Positions 27,601 to 35,438 of a DNA stretch of 64,000 nt are shown one piece after another. How positions within the stretch are numbered: position 1 is the first letter of the stretch; the number at the start of each line of letters is the position of its first letter. Source of the stretch: DASCOT01 sp965197275 (lineage in GTDB: Bacteria; Acidobacteriota; UBA890; WLXD01); the NCBI GenBank assembly GCA_965197275.1, contig CBDAMQ010000025.1, positions 1-64,000 on the forward strand, given 5' to 3'. The position numbers were made by a program, and so were the translations under genes. Below the pieces are notes generated by a model. The model saw only the letters and a list, made by a program, of their open reading frames with translations, was not told the DNA's origin and did no database searches.

Positions 27601-28005
27601 GCAGCTCGATTACGAGGGTTCCGTATCGCTGGGCACGTTCGACGGGGCACCGGCACGCGTGCTGACGACGGTGCCCGGCGACGCACCGCGAACCCTGGCG
27701 GCGGATGGAACGTGGCTCGCGCAAGTCGTCGACGGCCGGGTCGAGACCGTGACGATCGATGCGGGCGGCGCCGGACGCCCCCGGGTGATCGGAAGGCACC
27801 CGGGCACGACCACGATCGCCATCAACGGACCGAGCGGCCGGGTTGCCACGCGCGACGACACCGGCGAGATCCGCATCTGGAGCGCGACGCAGGCAGGCGA
27901 CGCGCCCCCGGCTGCCGCGGCGGTAGCCGGACCGGCCGGTATCGGCGCCATCCTGCAGTTCAGCGGCGACGGCAGCTTCCTGACATTCCGACGGCGGGCG
28001 CCTGA
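24670..28005 (+). CDS. Ser/Thr protein kinase - nSTAND NTPase, start of WD40 region (frameshifted from its C-terminus)
   Basis: N-terminal part of a ~1,570-residue signalling protein. It has a Zn-ribbon-like CPDC...CVVC (residues ~8-30), then a Hanks-type kinase (~89-340) with GRGGMGEVW, K118 in VALK, HRDIKPEN (D211) and DFG. A nSTAND1-type NTPase follows: PYPGLAAYAMEGAEFFFGRE, Walker A GASGSGKSS (385-393) and LLIVDQFEELF. Its helical part leads to one transmembrane helix (784-805), so the C-terminal WD40 part is probably outside the membrane relative to the kinase. The natural frame is lost near 27476-27479 (run of four C); residues after about 936 in this frame are spurious, and the protein continues in the next feature. 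Confidence 0.82.
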   Translation: MSDRLESMHCPDCGTLLSSEAWGENLCVVCLLRLAAPTIDSDTAVTRGIAATANPGEVTAAPRGEPSLVSGEAAGAFEFSAGDVLADRYRVLKRLGRGGMGEVWRAYDLKLRVDVALKTLNPSLAGEQGLELMRGEVRTAREVISPNVCRIFDLIEVDGHELVSMEFVDGHTMLRVLDERGPLDLQEAADVGSQLLAGLEAIHGVGLVHRDIKPENIMLTRAKRVVIMDFGLTARMGEGLHAGTPVYMAPEQKRGEGTDARADVYSAGIVLAELLAVGGDGADVIRHSVWDGVRETPPSLPEIPWRRILLKAVAADRDDRYESAAEMAHTLEKVAIRVEDAENKTPYPGLAAYAMEGAEFFFGRESEVEALWKKLQHAHLLGVIGASGSGKSSFVQAGLLPAMPSNWSHLQLKPGRSPFVRLAAALTPALQLDPAALVHLDSPDDPEAVLAAVSAWRAQHRETLLIVDQFEELFTQNSPESQAAFAELLARIAFQTDVHVLLSMRDDFLMRCNNFPPLAPIFSELTPLKPLAGSALRRALVRPALKCGYRFENEGIVEEMLAEVTRERAALPLIAFTASRLWEERERDTGLLTQDVYDRLGGVAGALAQHAETALEAIGSARVPIVRELFRNLVTAQGTRATVEVEELLSVFHADDQGDDAAEVLQALIDSRLLTSYEVPSEEGAAPLRRVEVVHESLLSAWPRLVRWQSQDADSRQLRDELRHAAKLWDSRNRPDDLLWSGTAYREFRLWRERYPGRLTAIEEAFVAAMTTAGERAQRRRQRIVTGVIAALLVVVASVTALWRQSEAALLRAEAQTMVAQATQSTLDSYPTAALAWAIKSLEVSDTREGRLLALQALWKGPPAWHANDHAGLSLQFSPDGNELLQSTRRSQVGSLLRVIGADGASAAIDGAHDTERIGALYQASNPDVIISMTGHPGRHRVRPPVRRRATQPGPHHAARVLGKRAGSLERGAGRARAARLRGFRIAGHVRRGTGTRADDGARRRTANPGGGWNVARASRRRPGRDRDDRCGRRRTPPGDRKAPGHDHDRHQRTERPGCHARRHRRDPHLERDAGRRRAPGCRGGSRTGRYRRHPAVQRRRQLPDIPTAGA

Positions 28006-29398
28006 TCGCATCGAGGCGGGCTGGGAGCTGTGGGCGCTGCCGCTGACCGACGCGACCCTACAGCCGCGGCAACTCGGCGACCACCCGCTCCAGGGTCCGT
28101 CGATTCTGGACGCCGAGAGGCGACAGGTCGGCGCGCTCGTCAGCCCCGGGGCCATGATCTGGCATCGTCTGGCGAGCCCCGAGGGGACGCAGGGCCTCCT
28201 GTTGCAGGCGGGAGCCGCGCGCCAGATGATCCTCCCGTCGTTCCATCCCAGCGGCGAGTGGGTCGCAGGGCAGCACCGGAGACCGACCGTCTGGTCGCTG
28301 GCTCGCGCCTATCCGATGGTGCTTCCGGTCTTCGGGCGGCAGGCGACGTTCAGCCCTGACGGCAGCGAGCTCATCGCCGCGTCGCGCGACGACGAAGGCG
28401 CCGGCACCTACGCGTGGCCGCTCGACGGCCGTCCCCGACGCAAGCTCTCCGACCGCACCGCGTGGATGGAGCTCAGCCCGGACGGCCACACGCTCGCCTT
28501 CGGCGGCGGCAGCCAGTCCGCGCTGACGGTGCCTGTTCTGGAGCGGGACGGATCGCCGGAGCACCAGCTGATCGACGGCTTTGCCGACCAGACGACGGCC
28601 ATCGACTTCAGCCCCGACGGCAAGCTCGTCGCCGCGGTCGGTGGCCAGTTCGACCAGGCCGAGCGGGTGGTGAAGGTGTGGGACGTGGCGTCGGGCGACC
28701 TGGTGGCGATGCACGATCCGGCCGCGCAGCCATCCCCCCCGGGTGACACGCCTCAGGACGAGACCACCGAAACCGACGGCGACATCGCCGTCTGGCACCT
28801 GGACGTCACCTTCGCTGGCAACCGCAAGATCGTGTGGACGGGCGGCAAGGGCACGTTCCTGTGGGACCTCGACCTCGACGAGCAACGCCTGCTCACCTCG
28901 GAGGAGCTGGAGCACACGAGCGTCGATCGGGCCGCGACGTTTCTCGTCGGCAGAAATGCCGCAACGCTAGAGCTGTTCCGACTCGATTTCGACAGCGGCC
29001 AGATGACGGAGCTGACGGCGTTCGGAACCGACACGTGGTATTTCGCCCTCAGCCCCGACGGCGCCGTGCTCGCGACGGCGGCCCAGGACGGAACCATCCG
29101 TGTCGGCGCGCCCACCAACGAGGAGCCCCACCTGCTCTTCACCCACACCGGGCTTCCGAGCTCGATCGCGCTCGACCCGAACGGTCGCTGGATCGCCACG
29201 ACGAGCGCCGAGGAGATCCGGCTCTGGCCCATGCCGGAACTCTCGCGGCCTCCACTGCACACACTCCCCTACGCCGAGCTGCTCACCACGCTTCGCTCCC
29301 TGACCAACGTGCGCCTTGTCGAGGATCCCGAGACTCCCGAGGGGTGGAGCCTGACGTTCGAGCCGTTCCCGGGCTGGGAATCCACCCCGCTGTGGTAG
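27599..29398 (+). CDS. WD40-repeat C-terminal part of the kinase-nSTAND protein
   Basis: Same protein as the preceding feature, one frame over; the natural join is near 27479 (the frame from there reads DGIEYGLLSAVERRNLGLTT). It contains degenerate WD40/propeller blades such as AINGPSGRVATRDDTGEIRI, TAIDFSPDGKLVAAVGGQ and YFALSPDGAVLATAAQDGTI, ending IRLWPMPEL and a short tail. In kinase-STAND-WD40 proteins the propeller is the sensor or scaffold. No start codon with a ribosome site precedes it, so it is not an independent gene. A one-base sequencing error in the C run would restore one continuous reading frame. Confidence 0.75.
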   Translation: MQLDYEGSVSLGTFDGAPARVLTTVPGDAPRTLAADGTWLAQVVDGRVETVTIDAGGAGRPRVIGRHPGTTTIAINGPSGRVATRDDTGEIRIWSATQAGDAPPAAAAVAGPAGIGAILQFSGDGSFLTFRRRAPDRIEAGWELWALPLTDATLQPRQLGDHPLQGPSILDAERRQVGALVSPGAMIWHRLASPEGTQGLLLQAGAARQMILPSFHPSGEWVAGQHRRPTVWSLARAYPMVLPVFGRQATFSPDGSELIAASRDDEGAGTYAWPLDGRPRRKLSDRTAWMELSPDGHTLAFGGGSQSALTVPVLERDGSPEHQLIDGFADQTTAIDFSPDGKLVAAVGGQFDQAERVVKVWDVASGDLVAMHDPAAQPSPPGDTPQDETTETDGDIAVWHLDVTFAGNRKIVWTGGKGTFLWDLDLDEQRLLTSEELEHTSVDRAATFLVGRNAATLELFRLDFDSGQMTELTAFGTDTWYFALSPDGAVLATAAQDGTIRVGAPTNEEPHLLFTHTGLPSSIALDPNGRWIATTSAEEIRLWPMPELSRPPLHTLPYAELLTTLRSLTNVRLVEDPETPEGWSLTFEPFPGWESTPLW

Positions 29399-29518
29399 CC
29401 GGCGCGTGTCCTCTCTTTGCTTCCGATCGCGAGAACTACCGACGCACCGGCCGCACTCGACAGAAGCGATCTTCCACAGAGTGCCCGCTTTGGAGAAACG
29501 GAGAGACGATGTCCACGA

Positions 29519-30220
29519 ATGAGGATCGGGATCTGGGGATGCATTCCGCACCTGTGCCCGGAGATGTCCGACGAGCAGAGGGTGGCGCTCATGTATGGCG
29601 TCAAGATGCCGCTCGTCTACACCAACGTGCTCATCCGTGACTGGACGGCCTTCGCCAACCTGGGCATCTCGAACGTAGCCGCTCCGGGGATGTATCACTA
29701 CGAGCTGGAGTTGGGTCGCTCGGTGCAGTTTGGCGAGTACCAGCCCTCCAGATCGCCTGACGAGCCGATGATTCTGCAGATGACCAGGGTGCCCTGTGCC
29801 CCTGGACGCCCGAAGAAGGAGCAGCATCGCATCGGGCGAGAAGACCTGCTGGCCACGAGCTTCGAGACTTTCGAACACAACATCCGCGACCAGCTCGGCC
29901 GAACCCTGGAGGGTGGCGGGTTCGATCCGGCTCGCGACATCGAAGCGATCACCGTGAATCGCTGGCCGCACGGCTATGCATACAGCTACAACACACTGGA
30001 CGATCCCATCGAGTGGGCGCTCTTCACCCCCGACGATCGACCGTGCGTGGTGGGGAGGCGACGATTCGGTCGGATTTCGATCGCCAACTCCGATGCCGCC
30101 GCCTCGACGCACACCGACTCGGCGATCGACGAGGCGCATCGAGCCGTGCGTGAGCAGCTCCTCGTTCGACGCCTGGCACGACCAGGAGCCTCCAGAACGA
30201 GCGAGATGCCGTCCCGGTGA
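29519..30220 (+). pseudogene. C-terminal remnant of a FAD/NAD(P)-binding oxidoreductase
   Basis: About 233 codons corresponding to the last third of the oxidoreductase encoded intact at 32528-34444. Aligned pairs include CIPHLCPEMSDEQRVAL against MIPYLVPDLPADQAAAL, IEAITVNRWPHGYAYSYN against VESITVNRWAHGYAHNGY, and GRRRFGRISIANSDAAAS against GRQPFGRITIANIDSAPS. The FAD-binding N-terminal domain is absent, so it cannot be functional. It lies directly after the kinase gene. Its GC content is high, unlike the lower-GC intact relative, so it is an older homologue, not a recent duplicate. Confidence 0.75.
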
Positions 30221-30227
30221 GCTCGCC

Positions 30228-32372
30228 TCAGAAACGCACCCGAATCCCCCCGTTGACCACGCGACCTTCGAGTGGCGCCCAGGCATCGACGGTCCAGCGG
30301 CCGTCGAGGCCGCGTGCGGGGAGCAGCACCGGCCCGTCGCTGGATTGACGCACATCGGTGAGGTTCTCACCGTTGATGAAAACGCTCCATGACCCGAGTC
30401 GCTTCTCGGCGAGTATGCCGAGGATGACGTAGGGTTCGCTGCGGACGCGGTACGGGTCGGCCTCGAGACTCTGCCGGCCAGTGTAGTAGACCTCCACACC
30501 GACGCGTCCCGGCTCGCCCTCCGCCATGGCGACGATCCCGGCGCTGTGACGCGGCGTCAGCGGGACGTCGCGAGCGACACCACGCTCGATATCGCGGGCA
30601 TCTACGTAAGCGTAGCTACCAGTGAGCGCGAACGGAGCTCGTCGCATCGTGACCAGCAGCTCGACGCCGCGGTTCTCGGAGGTGCCGTCGAGATTGCGCA
30701 GGGCATAGCGCTGTTCGCGATCGACCACCACGGGGTTGTCGATCCACGACCTGAAAAACGTCACGGTCGTGGCGAGGTCCCCGGTGTCGTAGCCGACGTC
30801 GATGGCGACGCTGCGACCACGCTCTGCCACCAGTGGCCGCGGCAGCTGTAGCCGCGTGAGGCCGGCGGCCTCGGTCTCCTCCGTGAGGGGGGTGGGCCCG
30901 AAGAACCCGGTGCCGAACGAAGCGCGGCTGTGGAACCCGCCGCGACGTACCAGCGTCGACACGCGCGGGCTCACGAACGTCCCGTACTCGCTATGCCAGT
31001 CGACCCGGGCTCCCGCTGACACCGACAGCCAGTCGGCGACGTCGAAGTCATCCTGCACGAACAGGCCGGGCTTGGTGAACGTGTAGTCGAAGCGCGGTAC
31101 GTCCTCGGATCGGTAGGCGTCGGCTTCGAGCGCCGTGCCGAGAACCCAGGTGTGGCGGCCGCTGGCACCGCGAACGGCAACCTCTCCGAAGATGGTCGAG
31201 TGGCGGTCGACCTCGCGGACCTCACCGAAACGGTGCGTGTGCCACTGCCCCACCGCGGCGCCTCGCGCGGTCAACACCCAGCGCTCGTCAATGACAGCCT
31301 GGTAGACGGCGCCGCCGTCGACGCGGGTGGTCTCGAGCGATTCCACGTAAGGCTGTCCGGTCGCCGGGAGCAGGGCCCCCTCAACAGTGCCGCCGGTCCG
31401 TCGCTCCCGGGTCAGCCCGGCAGTGGCGAACAGCGAGGCCCCACCGTCGCCATTCCAGTAGAAGCGCGGACGCACGACGGCACGCTCGTACGCCGGCAGG
31501 TCGGCCCAGCCGTCGCCCTCGACATCCTGCGCCACCTGCCGGTGGAGGCCGCCCAGCAGCGACGCGCCGGTGCGCTCGCCAACGGGGCCGGCGAGCCAGA
31601 GTACAGCGTCGGTGCCCCCCCGAGCGGACTGGTTGAGCAGCAGCTCGCGCGTAGCGGTAGCGCCCGGCTCTCGCGACACGAGATTGACCACGCCGCCCAT
31701 CGCGCCGGCGCCGTACAGCGCCGAGGCCACTCCCTTGATGACCTCGACCTGGCCGAGATCCATCGGCGGGATCTGCAGCAGGCCGATACCGCCCGGCTGC
31801 TCGCCGAACAGCGGCAGCCCGTCGGAAAAGAAACGTGTGTAACGCCCGCGCATGCCCTGGACCCTCAGGCTCGCGGAGCCCATCGCGGGCGAGGTCGACT
31901 GCACCCGCAGGCCGCCCATCTCGTTGAGCATCATGACGATGTCGCCGGGCGTCATCATCATCTTCTCCTCGATCTCCTCGCGATCGAGCACCTCTACGCG
32001 CATAGGCTGGTCCTCGATCCGGCGACCCGTGCGCGTGCTCGCCACTACGACGACCTCCTCGTCCACGCCTGTCGGACCCAGCCGCACCGGGACCACGACG
32101 CGCTCATCGCCACGCACCGTCACCGTCACCTCGACATCGGCGAAGCCCCCTAGGCTGGCGTGGATTGCGACGACCCCTGCGGGCACCGTGATCTCCACCG
32201 CGCCGTCCTGGCCCACAACGTAGTCGACGCCATCGACGCTCACGACTGCTCCGAGCGCCGGGCGGCCCGCAGCTTCGACCTCGATGCGCAGGGTCGCGTC
32301 GAGCTCCTGGGACCGAGCAGAGACCGTGGAAAGCACCCAGGAGACCAACACCAAGAGGGCGATTCGCTTCAC
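30228..32372 (-). CDS. TonB-dependent outer-membrane receptor
   Basis: About 714 residues from the GTG at 32372, which gives a clean signal peptide (VKRIALLVLVSWVLSTVSARSQ). A carboxypeptidase-like regulatory domain (ATLRIEVEAAGRPALGAVVS) precedes the plug. The TonB-box/plug region reads VVVVASTRTGRRIEDQPMRV to LGQVEVIKGVASALYGAGAM, then a 22-strand barrel, ending with the aromatic C-terminal signature GGIRVRF. It should import a siderophore, cobalamin or other large ligand across the outer membrane; a His-rich site is not evident and the ligand is unknown. No TonB/ExbBD genes are near. Confidence 0.9.
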   Translation of the reverse strand: MKRIALLVLVSWVLSTVSARSQELDATLRIEVEAAGRPALGAVVSVDGVDYVVGQDGAVEITVPAGVVAIHASLGGFADVEVTVTVRGDERVVVPVRLGPTGVDEEVVVVASTRTGRRIEDQPMRVEVLDREEIEEKMMMTPGDIVMMLNEMGGLRVQSTSPAMGSASLRVQGMRGRYTRFFSDGLPLFGEQPGGIGLLQIPPMDLGQVEVIKGVASALYGAGAMGGVVNLVSREPGATATRELLLNQSARGGTDAVLWLAGPVGERTGASLLGGLHRQVAQDVEGDGWADLPAYERAVVRPRFYWNGDGGASLFATAGLTRERRTGGTVEGALLPATGQPYVESLETTRVDGGAVYQAVIDERWVLTARGAAVGQWHTHRFGEVREVDRHSTIFGEVAVRGASGRHTWVLGTALEADAYRSEDVPRFDYTFTKPGLFVQDDFDVADWLSVSAGARVDWHSEYGTFVSPRVSTLVRRGGFHSRASFGTGFFGPTPLTEETEAAGLTRLQLPRPLVAERGRSVAIDVGYDTGDLATTVTFFRSWIDNPVVVDREQRYALRNLDGTSENRGVELLVTMRRAPFALTGSYAYVDARDIERGVARDVPLTPRHSAGIVAMAEGEPGRVGVEVYYTGRQSLEADPYRVRSEPYVILGILAEKRLGSWSVFINGENLTDVRQSSDGPVLLPARGLDGRWTVDAWAPLEGRVVNGGIRVRF

Positions 32373-32527
32373 CGTGGACTCGGTTCCGTGGCGACCAACG
32401 TCAATCACATGCGGTCGTACGTCGCGTACGAGCAGAGTCAGAGCAACTCCTACCCTTGGGCACAGTCATGCTGCACTGATATGTTCCGTCAATGGCGGAC
32501 ACCGGCTCGATGCCACACAGGTAGCTC

Positions 32528-34444
32528 CTATCCCAGTTCCTTTACTGCTCTCCATGCCTGATCAATTGCAACGTGTACATAAGAACTGGGGGCGGAGTCG
32601 ATGTTGGCAATGGTGATTCGGCCAAAGGGTTGGCGACCCCTTTCTGCCATCTCGGGCATTTCGGGGTCATAGAGCGCATAGCCATTATGAGCATACCCAT
32701 GCGCCCAACGATTGACCGTAATGCTCTCAACATCTCTGTCGAACTCGAATGAGTTCTTTGGCAGCATGCCACTCAGGTGTTCCCTGACTTCGTTTTCGTA
32801 ATCTTTGAACTCTAGCGCCAGCATTCTGTGTCTTGCTTCGCGGAACTGTTCGACGGGAGGTGCGCCAACGGTCTCACCTACTGGAACACTCGTCATGTAG
32901 ATGGCGCAGGGGTCGTCCGGCGTTTTGGTGAACTCATAGCCACCCATGCTTACCGGATAGTCCATTCCCACCACTTGGTGCATGTTCCCGGGCGACATGG
33001 CCACTCCGATCCCCAACTCTTTCATTGCCCTCCAGTTACGTAACCCGACAGTCGTGATCTGTATGGGGAGCTTCACGAGACGCTTCAAGGCAGCTGCCTG
33101 ATCGGCTGGCAGATCGGGGACCAGATAGGGAATCATCATGTTGTAGCAGGCCATTACCACAGCTTTGCCTGTTACTTGATAGGACTTGTTGTCGTTGATG
33201 TAGGTCACGTCTACTTCAGTCGAGTTGTCGGGATCGCCGCGATGAACAGCATTGACAACCGTACTGTTCAGTCTGATCCGTGCCGCGTTGCTGGCTCTGT
33301 CTAGCTCGTCGTATTGGAATCTCGACAGCACGATGTCGTCAGCGTTGTTCCCTGGTCCGACACCGGGAATCATCTTCCGTACCAGCAGGCGTGCAATGGT
33401 CGCGTTCCCGTCGGGAAAGTGATGTATGTATGGGTCCCCCTCGTCATACAGGTACCCATAGTTCTCAATGTAGTTTTCGTATTTCTCGTTCTCCATTACA
33501 TCTTCGAGTGACGACGGATCCAGACCCATGGCCCCAGATTCCAGCGCTTCGGATATGGTCATGACGTCCGCACCCGCTCCGTCGACATCGACAACTGAAT
33601 GCCTGGCCATCCGGAGGACCCCGGGATCATCGACACCCAGGGTGGTCTGGAGATAATCGAAGTAGGAATGGGTGGACATGTAGTCCTGTAATTCTTCTGG
33701 GGCCACCGTCAATACGTGTAGACCACCCTTGAGGACGGTGAGCAATTGCTCCTTGCCCTTCTCGCTCAAGGGGGCTTGTTGTACCGCCTCTTCATGGACC
33801 AGCTCCGGCGGCTTGAGTCCTTGGACAAACGATGGGTAGGGACAATAGGGATGCTTTACGACTTTGTCCTCGCCAAAGACTCTCTTGTTGAAATAGGTGA
33901 CGGGCCCCAAGGCGTGCTGCTTGAAGAAGTCGAAGTCATAGGCGGTGTTGAATCGATCCAGGTCTACGCCTAGGTCGTCTAGCACTCCCTTCGCGACGTC
34001 ACTGAATGCATGTGGACTCTGTAAGCTCTCCGATCCACCGCGGATGAGGCTCGTATTGCCCCCAACTGTGTGTTCGTTTCTTTTGGCATGGCCACCGAAG
34101 TCGTCATGGTTATCGAGTATCAGTACCTTTTTGTCTCTTCCGTGTACTTGTTGATAGAAATACGCCGCCGACAGCCCGCTGATCCCCCCGCCTACGACAA
34201 CCAGGTCGTACTCTTCGTTCAGCTGGGTGGTTGCTCCCCAATCGCTCCTACCATCGAGCGCTCGGGCGTGGGCGTGGGTGTTGGATCCCGGGTGGCTGCC
34301 CCTCAGTCCTGTCAGCGCTGGCGGGTAATACTCTGGCTGTAGGCCGGCCAGAACGGCCTCACCCCTGCCGCCAAATGGAAACATGGATGCTCCGGCTGCC
34401 ATCAGAGCTCCATTGATGAAGTCCCTTCGCAATATGTTGGTCAT
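32528..34444 (-). CDS. FAD/NAD(P)-binding oxidoreductase with Tat-like leader
   Basis: Protein of 638 residues. The N-terminus has a twin-Arg leader (ILRRDFINGALMAAGASMF), then the dinucleotide-binding YDLVVVGGGISGLSAAYFY and KVLILDNHDDFGGHAKRNEH of flavin amine oxidase/desaturase-type proteins, and a C-terminal FAD-contact SITVNRWAHGYAHNGY. It probably acts in the periplasm on an unknown substrate. Its stop-to-start overlaps and spacing place it last in an operon with a cupin gene and a 52-residue ORF. Base composition is visibly lower in GC than its neighbours, and codon use includes many A/T-ending codons, suggesting recent transfer. Confidence 0.82.
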   Translation of the reverse strand: MTNILRRDFINGALMAAGASMFPFGGRGEAVLAGLQPEYYPPALTGLRGSHPGSNTHAHARALDGRSDWGATTQLNEEYDLVVVGGGISGLSAAYFYQQVHGRDKKVLILDNHDDFGGHAKRNEHTVGGNTSLIRGGSESLQSPHAFSDVAKGVLDDLGVDLDRFNTAYDFDFFKQHALGPVTYFNKRVFGEDKVVKHPYCPYPSFVQGLKPPELVHEEAVQQAPLSEKGKEQLLTVLKGGLHVLTVAPEELQDYMSTHSYFDYLQTTLGVDDPGVLRMARHSVVDVDGAGADVMTISEALESGAMGLDPSSLEDVMENEKYENYIENYGYLYDEGDPYIHHFPDGNATIARLLVRKMIPGVGPGNNADDIVLSRFQYDELDRASNAARIRLNSTVVNAVHRGDPDNSTEVDVTYINDNKSYQVTGKAVVMACYNMMIPYLVPDLPADQAAALKRLVKLPIQITTVGLRNWRAMKELGIGVAMSPGNMHQVVGMDYPVSMGGYEFTKTPDDPCAIYMTSVPVGETVGAPPVEQFREARHRMLALEFKDYENEVREHLSGMLPKNSFEFDRDVESITVNRWAHGYAHNGYALYDPEMPEMAERGRQPFGRITIANIDSAPSSYVHVAIDQAWRAVKELG

Positions 34445-34599
34445 TGGTTTTGTGCCTTGTCGTAGTGCCAGACGGGCGACTGCTCGAAGACGATCGCAGC
34501 GGCAGAGCGCTTCTGATCGAAACTCTTGAGCCTATCCGGAGCATCGCGGATCTCTTGCTCGGCGGGAACCCCTGGGGGCGAATACGCGTAAGCCTTCAC
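34441..34599 (-). CDS. 52-residue ORF bridging cupin and oxidoreductase genes
   Basis: From a GTG at 34599 overlapping the cupin stop (GTGA) to a TGA at 34441 overlapping the oxidoreductase ATG (ATGA). It reads KAYAYSPPGVPAEQEIRDA, a short helix, then AIVFEQSPVWHYDKAQNQ. Overlaps on both sides strongly suggest translational coupling. It may be a small independent protein or, if a frameshift occurred at the cupin stop, a C-terminal tail of the cupin. It has no signal peptide or membrane segment. I do not recognise it. Confidence 0.5.
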   Translation of the reverse strand: MKAYAYSPPGVPAEQEIRDAPDRLKSFDQKRSAAAIVFEQSPVWHYDKAQNQ

Positions 34600-35000
34600 T
34601 CCGATGGCGGGTACAGGTTGTAGATGAAAAAGGCGGCCTCGTCTCCTGTGTTCTTGAGCTTGTAGTGCCCGCCGGGGGCAAGGTAGACGGCATCGTCGGG
34701 GCCGAACTCGATCTCGCCCTCATCGCAGAAAAGCGTCAGCTGGCCACGAGTGCAATAGTAGGTTTCCTCGACGGGTCCCATCCAGTATTCGCCCGGCCGC
34801 GCCTCGTCTTCCGGCATCGAGGACCACCAGCAGGTTTCTACGCCGGGGTCCAGGCTCGCCACTCCGAGCATGAGCTCCGATCCCTGGCGCCCGCGTGTGA
34901 TCAGCCGCCGGACGCGCAGTTTCTCAGACGAACCCTCTATGACCCCCCACGGGACTGCGTCGTAGTGGATCTTGGCGGGCTTTGCTTTCGGTTTGGACAT
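34596..35000 (-). CDS. Cupin-domain protein
   Basis: Protein of 134 residues from the ATG at 35000, preceded by a strong ribosome site (caggaggtc). The cupin core is clear: GVETCWWSSMPEDE leading to EETYYCTRGQLTLF, then EIEFGPDDAVYLAPGGHYKL and a final FFIYNLYPP. The usual metal-binding HxH of motif 1 is not evident, so it may bind metal differently or not at all. It is the first gene of the lower-GC operon with the 52-residue ORF and the Tat-leader oxidoreductase, and could act on the same substrate. Confidence 0.75.
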   Translation of the reverse strand: MSKPKAKPAKIHYDAVPWGVIEGSSEKLRVRRLITRGRQGSELMLGVASLDPGVETCWWSSMPEDEARPGEYWMGPVEETYYCTRGQLTLFCDEGEIEFGPDDAVYLAPGGHYKLKNTGDEAAFFIYNLYPPSE

Positions 35001-35133
35001 AACTTCGACCTCCTGTCCAAGTTGTTGTCGTCGAGAGCGCGCGGCACGAGCAAACGGGTTGAGAATCCCGAGCCGATCAGCTCGATCCCGCGCGGCGGTC
35101 AGAGTATCCGCTGGCGACACGAAGGCGACCCAA

Positions 35134-35193
35134 GCTCTTGCCAGCACCGATTCGTTGAGTTACGAAGTGGCCCACACACTTGCGGGCAGGTCA
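35134..35193 (+). repeat. Solo right end of IS-C-type element
   Basis: Sixty bases nearly identical to 9726-9785: both contain CAGCACCGATTC, then GAGTTACGAAGTGGCCCA, then GGGCAGGTCA. No transposase sequence precedes it. The outer edge (35193) points towards the MITE and the lipoprotein gene downstream. Confidence 0.8.
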
Positions 35194-35246
35194 CTGTCCG
35201 GTGAGCGCAAGATGGCGCTCGATCCAAAGCGTTGCATGCCACATGA

Positions 35247-35438
35247 CTAGCAGGCCGTGGTGAAAGTGTGGTGGGTCTGGCGACAGGGTTTTGCGAGGCG
35301 CAGGCCAGGAGAGAGGAGGAGGGCGATGGTTACCCCATCGTTGACGACAAACGACGCAGCATCCACGCGCAACCCCCAGTCGCCCGAAGGGTTACGGCGA
35401 GTAACCAGATCTACCACACTCTCACCACGGCCTGCTAG
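35247..35438. repeat. 192-bp MITE-like element with 34-bp terminal inverted repeats
   Basis: The left repeat (35247-35280) begins CTAGCAGGCCGTGGTG and matches the inverse of the right repeat (35405-35438) at 31 of 34 positions. The outermost CTAG is palindromic and may be the target duplication. The 124-bp interior has no transposase but contains a ribosome site (ggaggaggg) and an ATG at 35326. It sits exactly at the 5' end of the downstream lipoprotein gene, whose frame is open through the element. A 16-bp match to its tip occurs at 11472. Confidence 0.8.

Noticed and set aside
27599..29398. The WD40 part as an independent gene
   Set aside because: No ribosome site or sensible start, and the preceding frame ends mid-domain at a C run; it is the kinase's C-terminus.
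28967..30499. A 510-codon minus-strand open frame
   Set aside because: Crosses the WD40 gene end, the oxidoreductase remnant and the TonB receptor end on opposite strands; no recognisable domain.
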